Assembly (NCBI GenBank): GCA_009767595.1
Contig: VSDK01026114.1
Coordinates: 1-64,000 of the forward strand
Origin: Symbiodinium kawagutii
Taxonomy: Eukaryota > Sar > Dinophyceae > Suessiales > Symbiodiniaceae
Direction: 5' to 3'
DNA: 64,000 nt
Position 1 is the first letter of the stretch. Every line of letters begins with the position of its first letter. The translations under genes and the position numbers were made by a program. A model generated the notes under the pieces. It saw nothing but the letters and a program-made list of their open reading frames with translations, had not been told where the DNA came from and ran no database searches. Shown one piece after another: positions 32,819-45,310 of the stretch.

Positions 32819-33044
32819 AATGAGGATTGCCAAAGGATCGGATTCCCAGGTTGCGTGATCACAAATGGATGGTGAGGATACGAACAATCGATAGGCTATC
32901 ACACAGCCGAACACACCATGGCACAACAGCAGGCCACTGCCCTTTTGACAAAGCCTGGGCGAGGCTCAAGGCCTGATCCGAAACGGCGAAGCCGATTCGT
33001 GGAACACCTGAGCAGCCAACGGACAGGACATGTGACATGTTGCA
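32794..33044 (-). repeat. 5' LTR
   Basis: 251 bp, TG...CA, base-for-base equal to the 3' LTR at 24710-24960. It should hold the promoter of the element, but no TATA-like or other dinoflagellate promoter word was recognised. Confidence 0.97.
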
Positions 33045-33049
33045 GAGTC
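33045..33049. other. Target-site duplication GAGTC (right)
   Basis: Matches 24705-24709. Confidence 0.95.
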
Positions 33050-34679
33050 CCAACTCTTTGTGAGGAGTAATGGTAGTATTTTGGGTCATAAAACCACGCT
33101 CTAGTTTCACCATAAATTTCTGGTGGTACCGAGTGATTTTCCATAAAACATCGGGGTTTCGCAATACGGATGTTCAATGATTTTCTATGATTTTCATGGC
33201 CAAAAATGCCTGTTGGTTTTTTAATGAAACCATGGCAGTATGGCATTATTGCTGAGGATAATGGTATGGGGGTAGATTGCTATGGATCTTCCATGGAACC
33301 ACCTGCGTAGCCAGTCCTGCAGCACTGGCAACTGCTTAGCGCAGTAAGTGCAGCCGCGACGGGAAAACTCCAAAACCACCTAAGAGCACGGCCGCGCTGA
33401 GGGTCCAAGAAAGGAACTGATTTAGGCAGTGGCAACCATGGTTAGTAACCGATCTCAACAAAATACTAATGGAATATCAATGTATGTTATTGGTTGATGG
33501 CGAATGAATTGTTAGATATGGTTAGTGACCAAGATTAATGAATATCGGAGGGTGGTATGGTTCGGATCGATATTAATCTATGAATGGTTAATGATACATT
33601 GTTCATAATGGTATGGACTAGCACCATCCTTCGTGGTATGGGTGCGGGTGGGTGGGGTCAATGCCGATTTCAAACCGTCAACATACAGAAAGCAACAACA
33701 AATCACCAACACCAAATAGATAAGAAATATAATAGTTCAACTGGTTTAAATGACAGCCAAGAACAATGTGGATTTCAGTCCTTGCTTGTTTCCATCTCAT
33801 AACTTGTTGCCGGTCCTACTTTTCTTCGCGAGAAGGGCGTCACGGCTGATACTAGCAATGATGCTTATAACCTGATGACGTGATAGAAAGCCTTTCCTGG
33901 AAACAATCGACAATGAAAATACACATGAATTTGATTCAACATGGATATAGTCTTAAGTATGGATGAAAACACATCTCGTATCTTGTGCGGTGATTTGCTC
34001 CTGGCTCTTTTTTTGCCGGCCCCAGAGAGCAACATAATTCCAAAGGTCAGTGACAGTATAAATGCGTCAGTGTCCTATACATTACTGCGCACACGCTACC
34101 AGTCCTCAACTTGATTCAGTTTCTGGCTGAGAAATATCCCAAGTTCCTTCAGAATTTCATTGTCAGGTTCGCCCTTCCAATCCTTCCTGTGTTCCAGGGG
34201 CCTGCTCCTGGCCCTGGACCAAAGCCATTTGTATGCTCTGAGCTAGGGCCTCTTGCCAACCTGTCGGGTTCTGCAAGCAGCTCATAGCGGCTTAAGGGTA
34301 TCCGATGGATGAAGAAACAAAGCATGTCCACACACCACGAAACAACGAAATGAAAGCAATAGCTGAAGGCTGCTGCCCCACCGTCCCGATTTGCTGCCTG
34401 GCTCTGCAGGCCCTGCTGTCACCCGTGGATCGGGTCTGAGAACCACCTGCTGGAGAAAAATCAGAGAAATTTCATGGTGGCCTACGTCTCAAAATATACC
34501 TGACTGACATGAAAGATTTGGACGAAGAGATACTGGAAAACCATGAAGTTTGAGGAACAAGGAATTGACAACTGCAGTAAACGTGCATAGACATAGAAGT
34601 GCGCAATCGTAAAAACCAAGTGTAAATACAAGGGCAATTAACTATGCATGATGTTTACGTATATTAACGTACGTGATCC
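33050..34679. other. No gene recognised; one weak minus-strand frame
   Basis: AT-rich with many ATGGTTA/GGTATGG words at 33420-33640. On the minus strand near 34160-34255 a frame with WQEALAQSIQMALVQGQEQA ending in TGA may be a C-terminal exon. Otherwise nothing supported. Confidence 0.35.
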
Positions 34680-35894
34680 ATAACTAAGAAATTACAACGA
34701 ATGCACGCGTATGTATGTATGTAGTGTATGTCTCTATGTAGTGTATGTATATGTTATATGTATGTAATTTGATGTTATGTAGTGTAATGTCATGTAGTGT
34801 AAGCAATGTAATGTAATGTAATATAACGTTGCGTAACGTAATGCAGTGTAATGTAATGGAACGTAATGTAATGTAATGTAACGTACCGTAATGTAACACA
34901 TGTAATGTAATGTCATGTAATGTCATGACATGTCATGTCAAAGCATGTCATGTAATGTAATGTAATGCCTTGAATGTATGTAATGTACGTCATGCAAGTA
35001 ATGTACGTAATGTATGTACTGTTTGTATGTAATGTAATGTAATGTAATGTAATGTCATGTCATGTCATGTCATGTCATGTCATGTCATGTCATGTATGCA
35101 TATGTGAAGTCTGTGATGTATACAATGTATTGTGTGCAATGTATGGAGTATATGGATTTTATGTAATGTATGTGCTGTATGTAATGTATGTAATGTACGT
35201 AATGTGTGTGATGTATGTGATGCAAGTAATGTATGTGATGTATGTACTGTATGTGATGTATGCAATGTAGGTAATGTATGATCTGTAAGGACTGTTATGT
35301 AATGTGATGTGATGCCATGTATCTTATTGTAAAGTACTGTGATGTCATGTCATGTGCTGTACTGTATGTATGTCATGAATGAATGCATCAATGAATGAAT
35401 GAATGAATGAACGAACGAATGAATGAATGAATGAATTAATGAATGAAGGAAGGAAGGAAGGACCGAATGAATGAATGAATTAATGAATGAAGGAAGGAAG
35501 GAACGAATGAATTAATGAATGAAGGAAGGAAGGAAGGACCGAAGAAATGAATGAATGAATGAATGAATGAATGAACGAATGAATGAATAAATCAATGAAT
35601 GAATTAAAGAATGAAGGAAGGAAGGAAGGCCCGAGGAAATTAATTAATGAATGAATGAATGAATTCATAAATGAAGGAAGGAAGGAAGGAAGGAAGGAAG
35701 GAAGAAATGAATGAATGAATGAATGAATAAATCAATGAATGAATTAATGAAGGAAGGAAGGAAGGAAGGACCGAAGGAATGAAGAAATTAATGAATGAAT
35801 GAATGAATGAATGAATGAATGAATGAATGAATAAATGAATGAATGAATGGACGAACGACCGACCGACCGAACGAACGATTGAATGAACGAAAAA

Positions 35895-35925
<31 letters not shown>

Positions 35926-36480
35926 TGTATGTATGTATGTACGTATGTACGTATGTACGTATGTACGTATGTACGTATGTACGTATGTACGTATGTACGT
36001 ATGTACGTATGTACGTATGTATGTATGTACGTATGTACGTATGTACGTATGTACGTATGTATGTATGTATGTATGTATGTATGTATGTGAGTAATGTAGT
36101 GTAATGTAATCGAATGTATATAATGTAGTATAACTAATGTAATGTCATGTAATGTCATGTCATGTAATGTAATGCAATGTAATGCAATGCAATGTAGTGT
36201 AATGTAATGTAATGTAGTGTAATGTAATGTAGTGTAATGTATTGTGATGTGATGTGACGTGATGTGACGTAATGTAATGTATTTAATGTAATGTAATGTT
36301 TTTTAATGCACGCAATGTATGCAAAGTATGTACTGTACGTACTGTATGTAATGTATGTATTGTATGCGATGTATGTACTGTATCTAATGTATGTGATGTA
36401 TGTAATGTACGTAACGTATGTGATGTATGATAATGTATGTAATGTGATGTACCGTACTGCAATGTCATGTCATGTCATAG
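34680..36480. repeat. 1.8-kb compound satellite (TGTAA, GAAT/AAGG, ATGTACGT)
   Basis: Three kinds of block: degenerate pentamers TAATG/TCATG at about 34720-35370, with a pure (ATGTC)n run at 35053-35094; tetramers GAAT alternating with AAGG at about 35380-35880; (ATGT)n and the octamer ATGTACGT at 35895-36090; then pentamers again to 36480. Long open frames here (poly Tyr-Val-Cys-Met, Ile-His-Thr-Tyr) are by-products of repeats whose units keep stops out of frame. Confidence 0.9.
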
Positions 36481-36657
36481 TTGATGATGAACCACCACTT
36501 CCCACCCTTTGCCCTCCCGGCAAAGGGTCGGAATTACGCGTATTTTTACTATCGACTTCTCAAGGAGTTCAGCAGAGCTAAAGGCGAGACACACACACAC
36601 ACACACATACACAGAGTTCTACTGATCTTCAATGCCAACTCCCAAATACTCCCAGCA

Positions 36658-37200
36658 TCAGCAGCTCCGCTTGGGCACCTCCCCGTTTTGCATGAGCACC
36701 AACTCACCACTGCGCACACCCTGCCCTTGTGAGTCCACTGCATTGGCTGGAGCCAAAGACTCGGGTGATTGAGTTTTCTCGCCCACGAGGATGAGGCCAT
36801 ACGTCAATCCTGCAGAATGTCAATGTTAATGTCAATTAATCACCCATTACTTTTGATAGGTTAGGTCACCAACACAAACCACCGACATCCATTCATACAT
36901 TGACAAGTTTATCCTAGAAGTTTTGGCTGGTTCAACTTGTGGTGAATTTCATGAGCTGAATTTATGGTAAGCGCATAAAAGTAGACCAGGAACATCATTA
37001 CATGTATAGTCACGGTAGCAAAAGTTTACGAGAGCAATTGCAATTCCAAGACTGCAACAAGCATGGCAATGAACTTGGACCTTGAAGGCCCTTCTCTGAG
37101 AACTTTTTGGATTCCAGTGTGCCAAAACCGTCACAACAACATGCCTGGTGAAACCAAAACACAAACTGCCGATGTGCAAAACAAAATGATGGTTGGGCAA
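36658..37200 (-). CDS. C-terminal two exons of a cytochrome b561-like membrane protein
   Basis: Exon 37014-37200 (62 codons and one base) and exon 36658-36809 (two bases, 49 codons and TGA) join in phase across a GT-AG intron. The first has HHFVLHIGSLCFGFTRHVVV and FKVQVHCHACCSLGIAIALV; paired histidines in hydrophobic helices, with a polar Lys/Arg loop between, resemble the cytochrome b561 fold, whose histidines bind heme for transmembrane electron transfer. The second continues the helix (LTYGLILVGEK) and ends in a polar tail (GELVLMQNGEVPKRSC). Exon structure is firm; the family is a tentative reading. Confidence 0.5.
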
Positions 37201-38090
37201 CTTGCCACGTACCACTCGCTTTGAAGGCCTAGATAGTACACCTGCCAGGTTGCGTAACGAGAAGATCCAGGAAGCTCATTGCCCGAATCTACTTGCCAGG
37301 TACTAAGCCAATCCTCCCTCTAATAAGGGGGGTCGGGTTGGGACCCCTGATTTTTTAGCTAGAAGCTGGAAATCTGGTGCAATGCTAAGGTTTGAGGGTC
37401 TAGAAAATCAGATTCCCATCAAAAAACCATTATTTTCAATATTTCCGGCCACTGCTAAATCAAGTGCCCCAACCCAATTTTTTATCACATATTTGCTGAA
37501 AGTTTCTGCCAAAACCACCTGGAATGGACCCAAAAACAGTCTAAAGAATGGAGCTCCCAGGTAATTATCAGCCACCAAGCCAAAATGCACCCAAAAATCA
37601 CATTGCTGTCATTCCAACCTTGATAATGCACACACACCCTGCACCTTACTAAAGAATCAAGTTCTTCTCGAAAACACAGCTTTAAACAAGAATATAGCTA
37701 TACCAAAAAATCAGTCTTTGGGGTACCCCAACCCACCGCAGCTTTTAAGGGAAACTGGGGACAGGATCTAAGCCACATGAGTTGGCTTCCCTATGTCCCA
37801 TGCTGGCAGGTACACACACAAACAAACCAAAGCTGATCTCAACACTCGCCCGTCCGATGGACTTGGATGCCAATGACAGTCCTAGTGCCATCGCCAAACC
37901 CAGAAACGTTCGAGCGTTGTAGCCTCATGGTGGTCGGTGGTCGCAAACCTTTCTTCTTGAAACATATCGACAGGTATCCAAGGCACAAAGCTCGATACAT
38001 GTCCGTTCCAATTGCTGAAAAACTATGGACATTGTATTGCCATGGCTTTTACGTGTCATTCCAAGCTGAATTGAACTAAACCACGGATTT
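37201..38090. other. No gene recognised
   Basis: Contains T/A-rich stretches and a GGGGGGTCGGGTTGGGACCCC inverted motif near 37327-37347. Short frames on both strands lack domains or paired splice sites. The rest of the gene ending at 36658 should lie upstream but was not found. Confidence 0.4.
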
Positions 38091-38099
38091 TGGCCTGCC

Positions 38100-38975
38100 G
38101 CACAGGTCTGTCACAATCTCTTCCCTTAGCAAACCTGCCAAAGGTCAAAGGAAATCCACCATCAACATCCATCAACCTGTTTTTTCCCAAATCCAATGTG
38201 AGATCAAACTTCACCAATTTCGACCAAGCAACTGCCTGTGGAATAGATGCGGTAGCCAGCCCAGCCCAACAGCAGCACAGCAAGGCCGGGGATGATCTTC
38301 ACGATCAATCGCACCAAAATCATCTCAGTCCATTTTCATCATGCGTAAACATTTGCAAAGTCATGGCCCGGTTGACAACTCCACTAAGTGTCAAGAATGA
38401 AGTTGCCATACTATGTCATACTCATATTTGGCTGGTACTCGCAACACCCATTGAGATTCAATCCGTGGGTCTGGCTCAGAACAATTTCAATTGATGAAAA
38501 CGCTTGAGATTGATTTTGTTCACCTGGGGCTAGTACAGTAGTTGATTGCTGCGTGCCAAGACCTTTTTGATGTATTGAAAACCTATATATTGTAAGTACG
38601 ATTCTGATTGTGCCAAGGCGCTCTCAATCTGCATACCTTCCACTTTTAGGATCGTTGGCAAAAAATGATTCCCTGTTGGGTGTTGTTTGCTCTACCATCT
38701 CGTGAGCGACACTTCCGACAGTGGTTGGAATACCCCATCATGTCCGTTTCAAAAGCCTTCACCTCGATCAGCCCTGGAAACAAATGAAAACATTGCGGAA
38801 CAAAAAAACTGGTTAAGTCCCCAAGAATCAACCTAGCTACCCATGCAACCCTATGAGAAGTTTGTTGAGCAAATCCGCCTCCCTGGTCGAAAGCCGTTGC
38901 GAAGGGACACACCAAGGCACGCTGGTGATGACCAGAACGCCGCCGACTCCATGCTGAAGCGAGGTCAACATGGAG
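38100..38975 (-). CDS. Three probable exons of one gene, unrecognised
   Basis: Near 38850-38975: LTSLQHGVGGVLVITSVPWC and STREADLLNKLLIGLHG. Near 38700-38785: LIEVKAFETDMMGYSNHCRK, with a CXXC-like Cys pair and GTAGAG donor. Near 38120-38250: after CACAG|G, KFDLTLDLGKNRLMDVDGGF. Just upstream of the last, another frame reads as a transmembrane helix (GLAVLLLGWAGYRIY), so the exact frame use at 38230-38300 is open. No family recognised. Confidence 0.4.
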
Positions 38976-39309
38976 CCCGCCTATGGCAGGGGGTGGCTCA
39001 ATACCCACGACATCTTTGCGTTTTGCTCCTCCTTACATTGAGGTAATGAAAATCAATGAAGTGTACCTATGTATACCTGTTTACATGGATTATAATCATT
39101 AGAGATAATAATGAAATTACTCTGAGGTGATGACAATTCATGACAAAACCACTTTGCATGGATGCAATGAAAAACATGGAAATACCGTTGACACCCCTCT
39201 CTCTCTCTCTCTTTGGCGAGCATGGCCGGTTGACACCTGCATCAGCCTCAATCTTTTCCATCGCCGTACCAAGTCGATCTACAGTATAATGATTTATCAA
39301 ATTGACCCT

Positions 39310-39760
39310 TGCTCAATGGCTTCTGCGCTTCTGAATTCGGCATTCGGCAATTGCATGAATTTCCAATTCGACGGGAAAAGATGGCACCATCGACAAATAA
39401 AACCTAGCTTTCAAGAGGATAGAATCATGTAGAAACTGAAGCCTCTTTTCCCTTGTCATTGACATTGCCAAATTTACCATCACATAACATAGCTGCCTAT
39501 AGCTTCGCCTCCAAAGTTCAACAGTTTCGATTTGGGGGGCTACACGGAAACTTGCAACAACAGCGAAAGTGAATAGACTATATATAGTTCTGACAGACCG
39601 GCACAAGCTTCAATCAACTGACCAACCTGAGCGAAGCGCATAGCATAATTGTAAATATTTGACATCCACCCGCCAGGAACGAAAGACAACCACGAGAGTG
39701 CATAACAACAGATACAAGCCACCTGTTCTTGTCAAAATTGTCTCACCAACAGCCCCGCAC
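39310..39760 (-). CDS. Possible exons, membrane-like, unrecognised
   Basis: Minus frames with ACICCYALSWLSFVPGGWMS and MRFAQVGQLIEACAGLSELY (39590-39725), and VELWRRSYRQLCYVMVNLAM (39400-39530). Hydrophobic and aromatic content suggests a membrane protein. Borders unclear. A (CT)n run at 39198-39212 lies in the adjoining non-coding part. Confidence 0.35.
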
Positions 39761-39885
39761 AACCACGAACAACCCACAGTGTTCGCCCTACGAAGCGGCA
39801 AGAATCAATAAATCAAACATCAAACCTGGCAGGATCATTGCAGGTCTTTAACCCAAAGTGTTCATAGAGCATCATAGAATCATAG

Positions 39886-40897
39886 TCATGGAGCATCCAC
39901 CGCTGATCCCCTCATCCATGTACCCAATGGACCATCCATCGCTTGCGCCTTGGCTTCCGCATCCGCAATGGTGGATCCCGCATCCGCCACTGAAAAGCTC
40001 AGCGCATCAATGGAACAAACCGCCAGCAGCGCAAGAAACGCAGCAACCGCCTCGAGTTGGATGGACCCTTTGGCTCACCACGATGGGACTCATGCCTACC
40101 CTACGGAAAAAAAACGGGGGTGCAAATATAGCATTTTGAATTTGAAGGATAAATAAGATAAATGAAAATGCAAAAGATCCAAACACCTTGAGGAAAGCCA
40201 CATACATCAAGCACGATGCTCTAATACTAACCATGATTCCCCGCAGAAAGCAGCCATGTGGTTGAACTATGTTGAAGTATGTTGACCTATTGGAATCACC
40301 TGGGCGTATGACAGCTTTTTCAACTCCAGTGCCGCCAGTGGACCAGTGCAGATCTGCTCCTCCCTCGAATCACCATGGCGGTGCTTGGCCCTAAAGGAAG
40401 CTAAGCTACAAAACTGGAAGCCACAACTGCAGCGATTGAAAAATGTGAAGCTCAGCTCATCAAATTCGGACAAATTTGCAAAGTAAAAAAGAGCGGCGAA
40501 GCAGCGAGATGATGATCATTGTCAAACATTACCACCATGACCGAATCTGACCCATCACCAGCATCATGCGCGTCATCAAGCACTTGCTTCACTAAGCAAC
40601 ATCATCACAATGACAAACTAAACTTCAACTTCAAGATAGAAGGACATAGAAGGACTCTTTTTTCAGTCCTTCAATTTACTTTCCTTTTAAATATAAGGAT
40701 CTTTCAAGATTTCTTCCTTTTCTGGATTCTTCTCCCTTCATCTTGAGGCACAGCATCTTCCACACACCTTCGACTCCTTTCCGCTTCAGGTTCCGCACTG
40801 GCAGAAAGGTGTTGAGCACGTCAGCCATGGCGCCATTGAGCAATGTCGCCGAGGGCACTGTGCCACCAGGGCTGGGAGATCCGCTGTCAACATCATC
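39886..40897 (-). CDS. Three exons of one gene, unrecognised
   Basis: Exon about 40690-40897 begins at CAG|G with DDVDSGSPSPGGTVPSATLL and continues ADVLNTFLPVRNLKRKGVEG. Exon 40300-40390 is AG|G to CAG|GTGATT, 30 codons, with HRHGDSREEQICTGPLAALE. Exon 39886-40067 ends in TGA with LEAVAAFLALLAVCSIDALS (a hydrophobic helix), then an Ala/Asp-rich tail. All have clean frames and canonical borders on one strand. The last junction is out of phase, so an unseen exon is likely. Confidence 0.5.
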
Positions 40898-41599
40898 CTG
40901 GGGGCACAGTCAGGAAGTGACAACAGGTAGAGCCAGGAAGTGGCAAATGCACACAGGTAGAGACTTCGAATTTCAATTTTCAATCTTCGATTTTATCTTA
41001 TGGATTGAACTAATGATTAAACACCAAGGACACCAGGCTCACTTTCAAAATGATATTCTGATGGTTTGACGGTTTCCAATTCGAAGATTGGAAATGGATG
41101 ACAAAAAGGGCATGCAAAGGTGGATGTGACAAACGGATTCAACATGGCAAAACCAATGTGAGGACCTAGTGGAGGTGACTGTACAGTACAACTGCCCTAT
41201 GCGTTTAGTTTGAACATTTTGGTAAATAATATGGGGGATTATCTTAGTGACGTTTGGAACATTCCACTCGGGTCACCTGCGCAACAGTTTACAAATTGGA
41301 GCAGTAGCAACATTGATCGCAGTGCATCCAAGTTATTCCAAATCAACATGACACTGCAAAGCCCTGGCGCAAAGCAAGTTGGTTTCGTTCATTCCAGGAT
41401 GTTCCCCTATGGCATGACATGGCAGTGCCTCAGGTAGATTTTCATATCCGATTCGGGGGAGGGCCTGAGGTCACCAGGGGTCATGACGCAGTGCAGCAAA
41501 GGAGCAAGACATATTCGTTTTCCCGAGGCTTCATCCACCTACAGCGACATGTGAAGGTCTTTGAAGTTTGACGGAAGCTGATGCAAGTATCCCACATAT

Positions 41600-41900
41600 C
41601 TCAAAATGACTCCCTAACAGCAAAAAATAAACTACCACATTTTTCTAGCCACAACTTGAAGAGTCCTGACAATCTTCGGATACTAAAGAGAAATGACACC
41701 ACTCCTGCTCTGGGAGTGTCGAATCTGAGGGCCGTGCGACACACAAAGTGGGTGAGTCCATCTCTGCTGTCACGGGGATTACCGGCGGAGCTGCCTTGCA
41801 GAGAGAGGGGAGAGGACAACCACAAGCAACACAAATCTTTGACTGCATCAAAGTCATCAAAGCTGGTGATTGCTGCGGATGGTAATGGTTGACACTTCAA
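41600..41900 (-). CDS. Possible exon; strand and frame ambiguous
   Basis: All of plus frame 41581-41892 and two minus frames are open. The minus frame with ITSFDDFDAVKDLCCLWLSS looks most protein-like. No motif decides. Confidence 0.25.
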
Positions 41901-42415
41901 CTGAGAAGGTTAAAACTCAACAAGCTGAAACGGAGTCAGGAAGTGGCAGAATCTGAATATCAGTTTCTACTTAGCAGTCCCCACATTCAGGAATAGTCCT
42001 TATGGGGTCACAACGTTGGTCCCATTCAAGAATCTAATCTCACTCTGCCAGCTACCTGGACGATCAATTCTTGTACAGCACGTCACAGTTGAAACCTGTT
42101 AGAACCCCAATTCTGCCTGGGATGACTTGTCCCTCTCCATGCCTGAAACGTCAACTGGTTGCGTCACCGTAGGCCAAGCAAAAATACGTGGAGTGAGCAG
42201 CCAAATGACCTGCACATACTTCCAGTGATATTTTTAGCCAATGTTTATTTTACGGGTCGCAGAGTCAACTAGTTCCACTGAAGTTGTCACGTTGGGTCAC
42301 CAATTGGCTGCATCCAACCGGCGTGGGGAGATGTTTCTGAAGAGAACCGTTTCTTGGTTTCAACCTCTATGGAAACAATTTGTCAACCGACCAATCCCAA
42401 ATATTGGGGTTCTCA

Positions 42416-42537
42416 TCATGATTTGACAATTTTGTTTTGACCTACTGTTGCCACATACGAACAAATGCTTGCACCTACAAGATCCCACAAGTAGGCAAAC
42501 AAAATGGGCACCACATCAATTTCTATTGGCTTATCTT
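42416..42537 (-). CDS. C-terminal exon, unrecognised
   Basis: TAG acceptor before 42537, then 39 residues to TGA at 42416-42418: DKPIEIDVVPILFAYLWDLV and GASICSYVATVGQNKIVKS. Hydrophobic but not a clear helix. Function unknown. Confidence 0.4.
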
Positions 42538-42539
42538 CT

Positions 42540-44225
42540 AGTGACGTTTGGCATCCGATTCTATAAAGGCAAGCCATCCCACTGGGGTTCCCGACAGCTG
42601 CTTGGCCACAATGTTGCTGGCTTTTCACCTGCAACTTCTGGTGGCCTCACCTGTAGCTGTGCCTGCATGTCGGGTGGCTTTCTTTCTCCATGACACAAAT
42701 GGAACCTATCACATTCTCTCACACTGAAGAATGTTATATATAAGGCTACACACTGACAAAATGTTGTGGAGCATGGTTGTCAATCACCATTAAATCTACG
42801 CTACAATCTCCTACTCATGGCCCTTATATACAGCTTCTGCCCTGCCGCACGTGCAGAAATCATCGACTTTCCCGAACGCAACGTCAAAGCCGAGAAGTTG
42901 CAAGTTTCAAGAGATGAATGTTTGGTCCATGGATTGATCTGGAGTGTCTTGATGCAGTGGCGGCCAACTTCATCACGTTTGGCCCCAGATTTGTCGCACA
43001 TTCTTGGGGTCACTGGTCACATCTTCACATGTCGCCGAAGCAACATTTCATCACAGGGGAAGCTCAGCCTGGGCAGGAGGCAGCACCATGGCCTCAGCTG
43101 GTAATCCGGATCATGTATGATCATGTTAGATATATTTCCATATATATACACATGCCTGCAGCAAATGCTTGTATGACAGCGCCACTGATTCTTTTATTGC
43201 CTGACCTCATGCCCTCAGAATTTGGTTAGTGTGTGGCCGTTTGCCTCAAATCAATCTCAAACATCGATTCCCATCTCTAAAGAAAAAAGAGAGGGAGAGA
43301 GAGAGAGAGTTTATGTGAGTGAGAACCAAAAGGTTCTAATCCATTTAAAATCTGTTCCACAGCCCTTGATCATTGCTAGCCCTGTGTGTGAGGAGTCGTG
43401 CGTTGTCGCTGACGTAGCTGTTCACCACAATTTTCGTCGTAGCCGGGGCCGTGGACTCTGAAAACTGAACCGACCGTTCGGTGCTGACCATTTGGACCCT
43501 AACCAAACCAACCAAAGGTCCAGTCTAGGTATGTGATGTAACATATCTACATATAGATATGACTTTGCAGATCTAAGTTATATTGGATTTCATATCTAAA
43601 CAATTTTGAATATGACTTTGAAAATCTAATGTATGATTACGATGCCCTTCAGTTTTGGGCACTATAGACAGCGCAGCAAGCCACTGAGCATGTGGCACGT
43701 GCCAATGCACTTTTGGCACGTTGGGAAGCCTCGCCATCGGCCTCGTTGAGGTGTTCTGGCCTCCAGGTGCGCCCGTGGCCTAGCAATCACGTCCATTGAT
43801 TTGGTAAACCAACCTGGAAGAGGATAATCCAGCATTTATATGCATTAATTACTGGCTTCATCTGGTTTTCCCATTTCCATTTCTCTCTACTGAAAATTGT
43901 GTTTTTCTGTTTTCATCATCTCTCATCCAGGTAGATGATTGGTTCACGTTGGTTTCCCAACAAAAATCATATTATGATTCAAACCAACACTGCCCCCCCA
44001 GCGGAGCGCACTTCACAATGCCAGGAGCTACCACCAAGCCTGGGCCCACGGTGCTTTTGAGGCACTGCTGCATCTCTATCCCGAGGAAAGTTGTGAGATG
44101 ATGTGAGATGTTCATAGGGCAAGGAGTTCAGGCAACTGATGGCAACTTTGGATTGGCTTGTATCAATGTGTGGTCGCAGCCTTCAACCCTACAGAACCTC
44201 TCTAACAACCTGGTTAGAAGTCAGC
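42540..44225. other. No firm gene
   Basis: Minus frame at 42830-42915 (CNFSALTLRSGKSMISARAA) is possible. A (GA)n run lies at 43289-43311. 43500-44100 is AT-rich and empty of coding signal. Confidence 0.35.
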
Positions 44226-44229
44226 TCGG

Positions 44230-44585
44230 TCACAACGTCCATAGCAAAACCAAGCCGAAACCTCCCGTCACGTGGCGCATTCGCGGGAAGAACCACGAAT
44301 GGTGGTCGTCCCTGATTGGTGTCAAGTAGCCCATCTCCGGCCCCAGTTTTTGCCGCCAATCCTGGTGCCGACTGGCTTCGCTCAGGCACACCAACTGGTG
44401 TGCCGCCACTGCCCCAGCAAACCAGGGAAGTCGTGTGGAAAGAAATAAGTCTTGGAAGTTGAAGCCTTTGTCAACTGCATGGGGGTCACTTCTACATAAA
44501 GACATTTGATCAGCATAAAACTCATAGTGAAGGGAAAAGGGCAAATCTTGTGGGCCTTTTCCAAACAAATCTATTGTGATGAATC
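44230..44585 (-). CDS. Possible exon, unrecognised
   Basis: 119 open codons on minus with MRFITIDLFGKGPQDLPFSL, HYEFYADQMSLCRSDPHAVD and RDDHHSWFFPRMRHVTGGFG. A second minus frame (PPFVVLPANAPRDGRFRLGF) competes at 44190-44390; only one can be real at each point. Confidence 0.35.
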
Positions 44586-44773
44586 GCAACCCTGAGCACC
44601 AGCATGCACACGGTATTTAGACTGACATCGACTGGTAGCAGTTGCACATGTGAATATTAGCCTCATTTTCAGCAGGTCTCCTGCCCCATGGCCTTAGAAA
44701 GCACAAGCAGAAATGTCTAAAAATCATATGCCTATTTTACAAATCCGATATACATGTTGTTGCACTCTCTCCT

Positions 44774-44950
44774 TCACCTTCCCCAAAGACCACAATCCCT
44801 GAAAATCAGCTGCAGCCAAGCCTGGACATCCCAATCTGTGATGGGCCATGGGACTGGTACCACCTCGGCCATCAAGACTTGGCCCATTGGAAACGCCACC
44901 AGGCTACATGAGGGATATCTTGGCCACCCACCATGCCATGTAGCCGCATG
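44774..44950 (-). CDS. Coding exon, unrecognised
   Basis: Minus frame with SLVAFPMGQVLMAEVVPVPW and ITDWDVQAWLQLIFRDCGLW. Natural Trp/Asp content; the plus shadow is poor. Borders not fixed. Confidence 0.4.
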   Translation of the reverse strand, partial: HAATWHGGWPRYPSCSLVAFPMGQVLMAEVVPVPWPITDWDVQAWLQLIFRDCGLWGR

Positions 44951-45310
44951 ACATTCCCCCCAGCTTGAACCCCACCTTACCTCCAAGGGAGGCCTCTACC
45001 CTTGATTGCCTTCGTTCTGACAAGGGCAAGTGAGCAAACCAACCTTTGGCTCTCGGGCAAATTCCAGCACCACCAGGGTTGAAGCCTGTCAGGACGTGTC
45101 ATGTGGAACTGTTCCCGTTGGAACAAGCAGTCCATGGTGCTACTGACCCCTCGCAGAAATGGCTGGGCTGCAAGTACACGCGATAGTGCTGCACAAAAGC
45201 GCAAGGAACGAAACCCGAATCTTCTGAGATTTAAGTATACCGTGATCATCTGTGACCTTTTATGATAATTAGACCAGGGATGATCACAGAATGCATGTGA
45301 TCATCCATGG

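Larger units (their letters stand above)
24710..33044 (-). mobile_element. Complete Ty1/copia-type LTR retrotransposon
   Basis: 8335 bp, transcribed from the minus strand: 5' LTR 32794-33044, PBS 32781-32792, gag 31588-32706, pol 24961-31530, 3' LTR 24710-24960, target duplication GAGTC. The order protease, integrase, reverse transcriptase, RNase H defines the copia group. The LTRs are identical over 251 bp and the frames are unbroken except for one TGA between gag and pol, so insertion was recent. No envelope-like frame. Whether it interrupts a host gene cannot be told from here. Confidence 0.98.

Noticed and set aside
32699-33246. Frames inside the LTRs and leader
   Set aside because: The LTR is regulatory and its frames are short; none has a recognisable product.
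35640-36158. Long frames of Tyr/Val/Cys/Met or His/Thr/Tyr/Ile repeats
   Set aside because: By-products of tetranucleotide satellite; several frames are open at once and nothing indicates translation.
37867-38079. Plus-strand frame opposite the 38.1-kb minus exons
   Set aside because: No splice signals or motif; it ends where the better-supported minus coding sequence begins.
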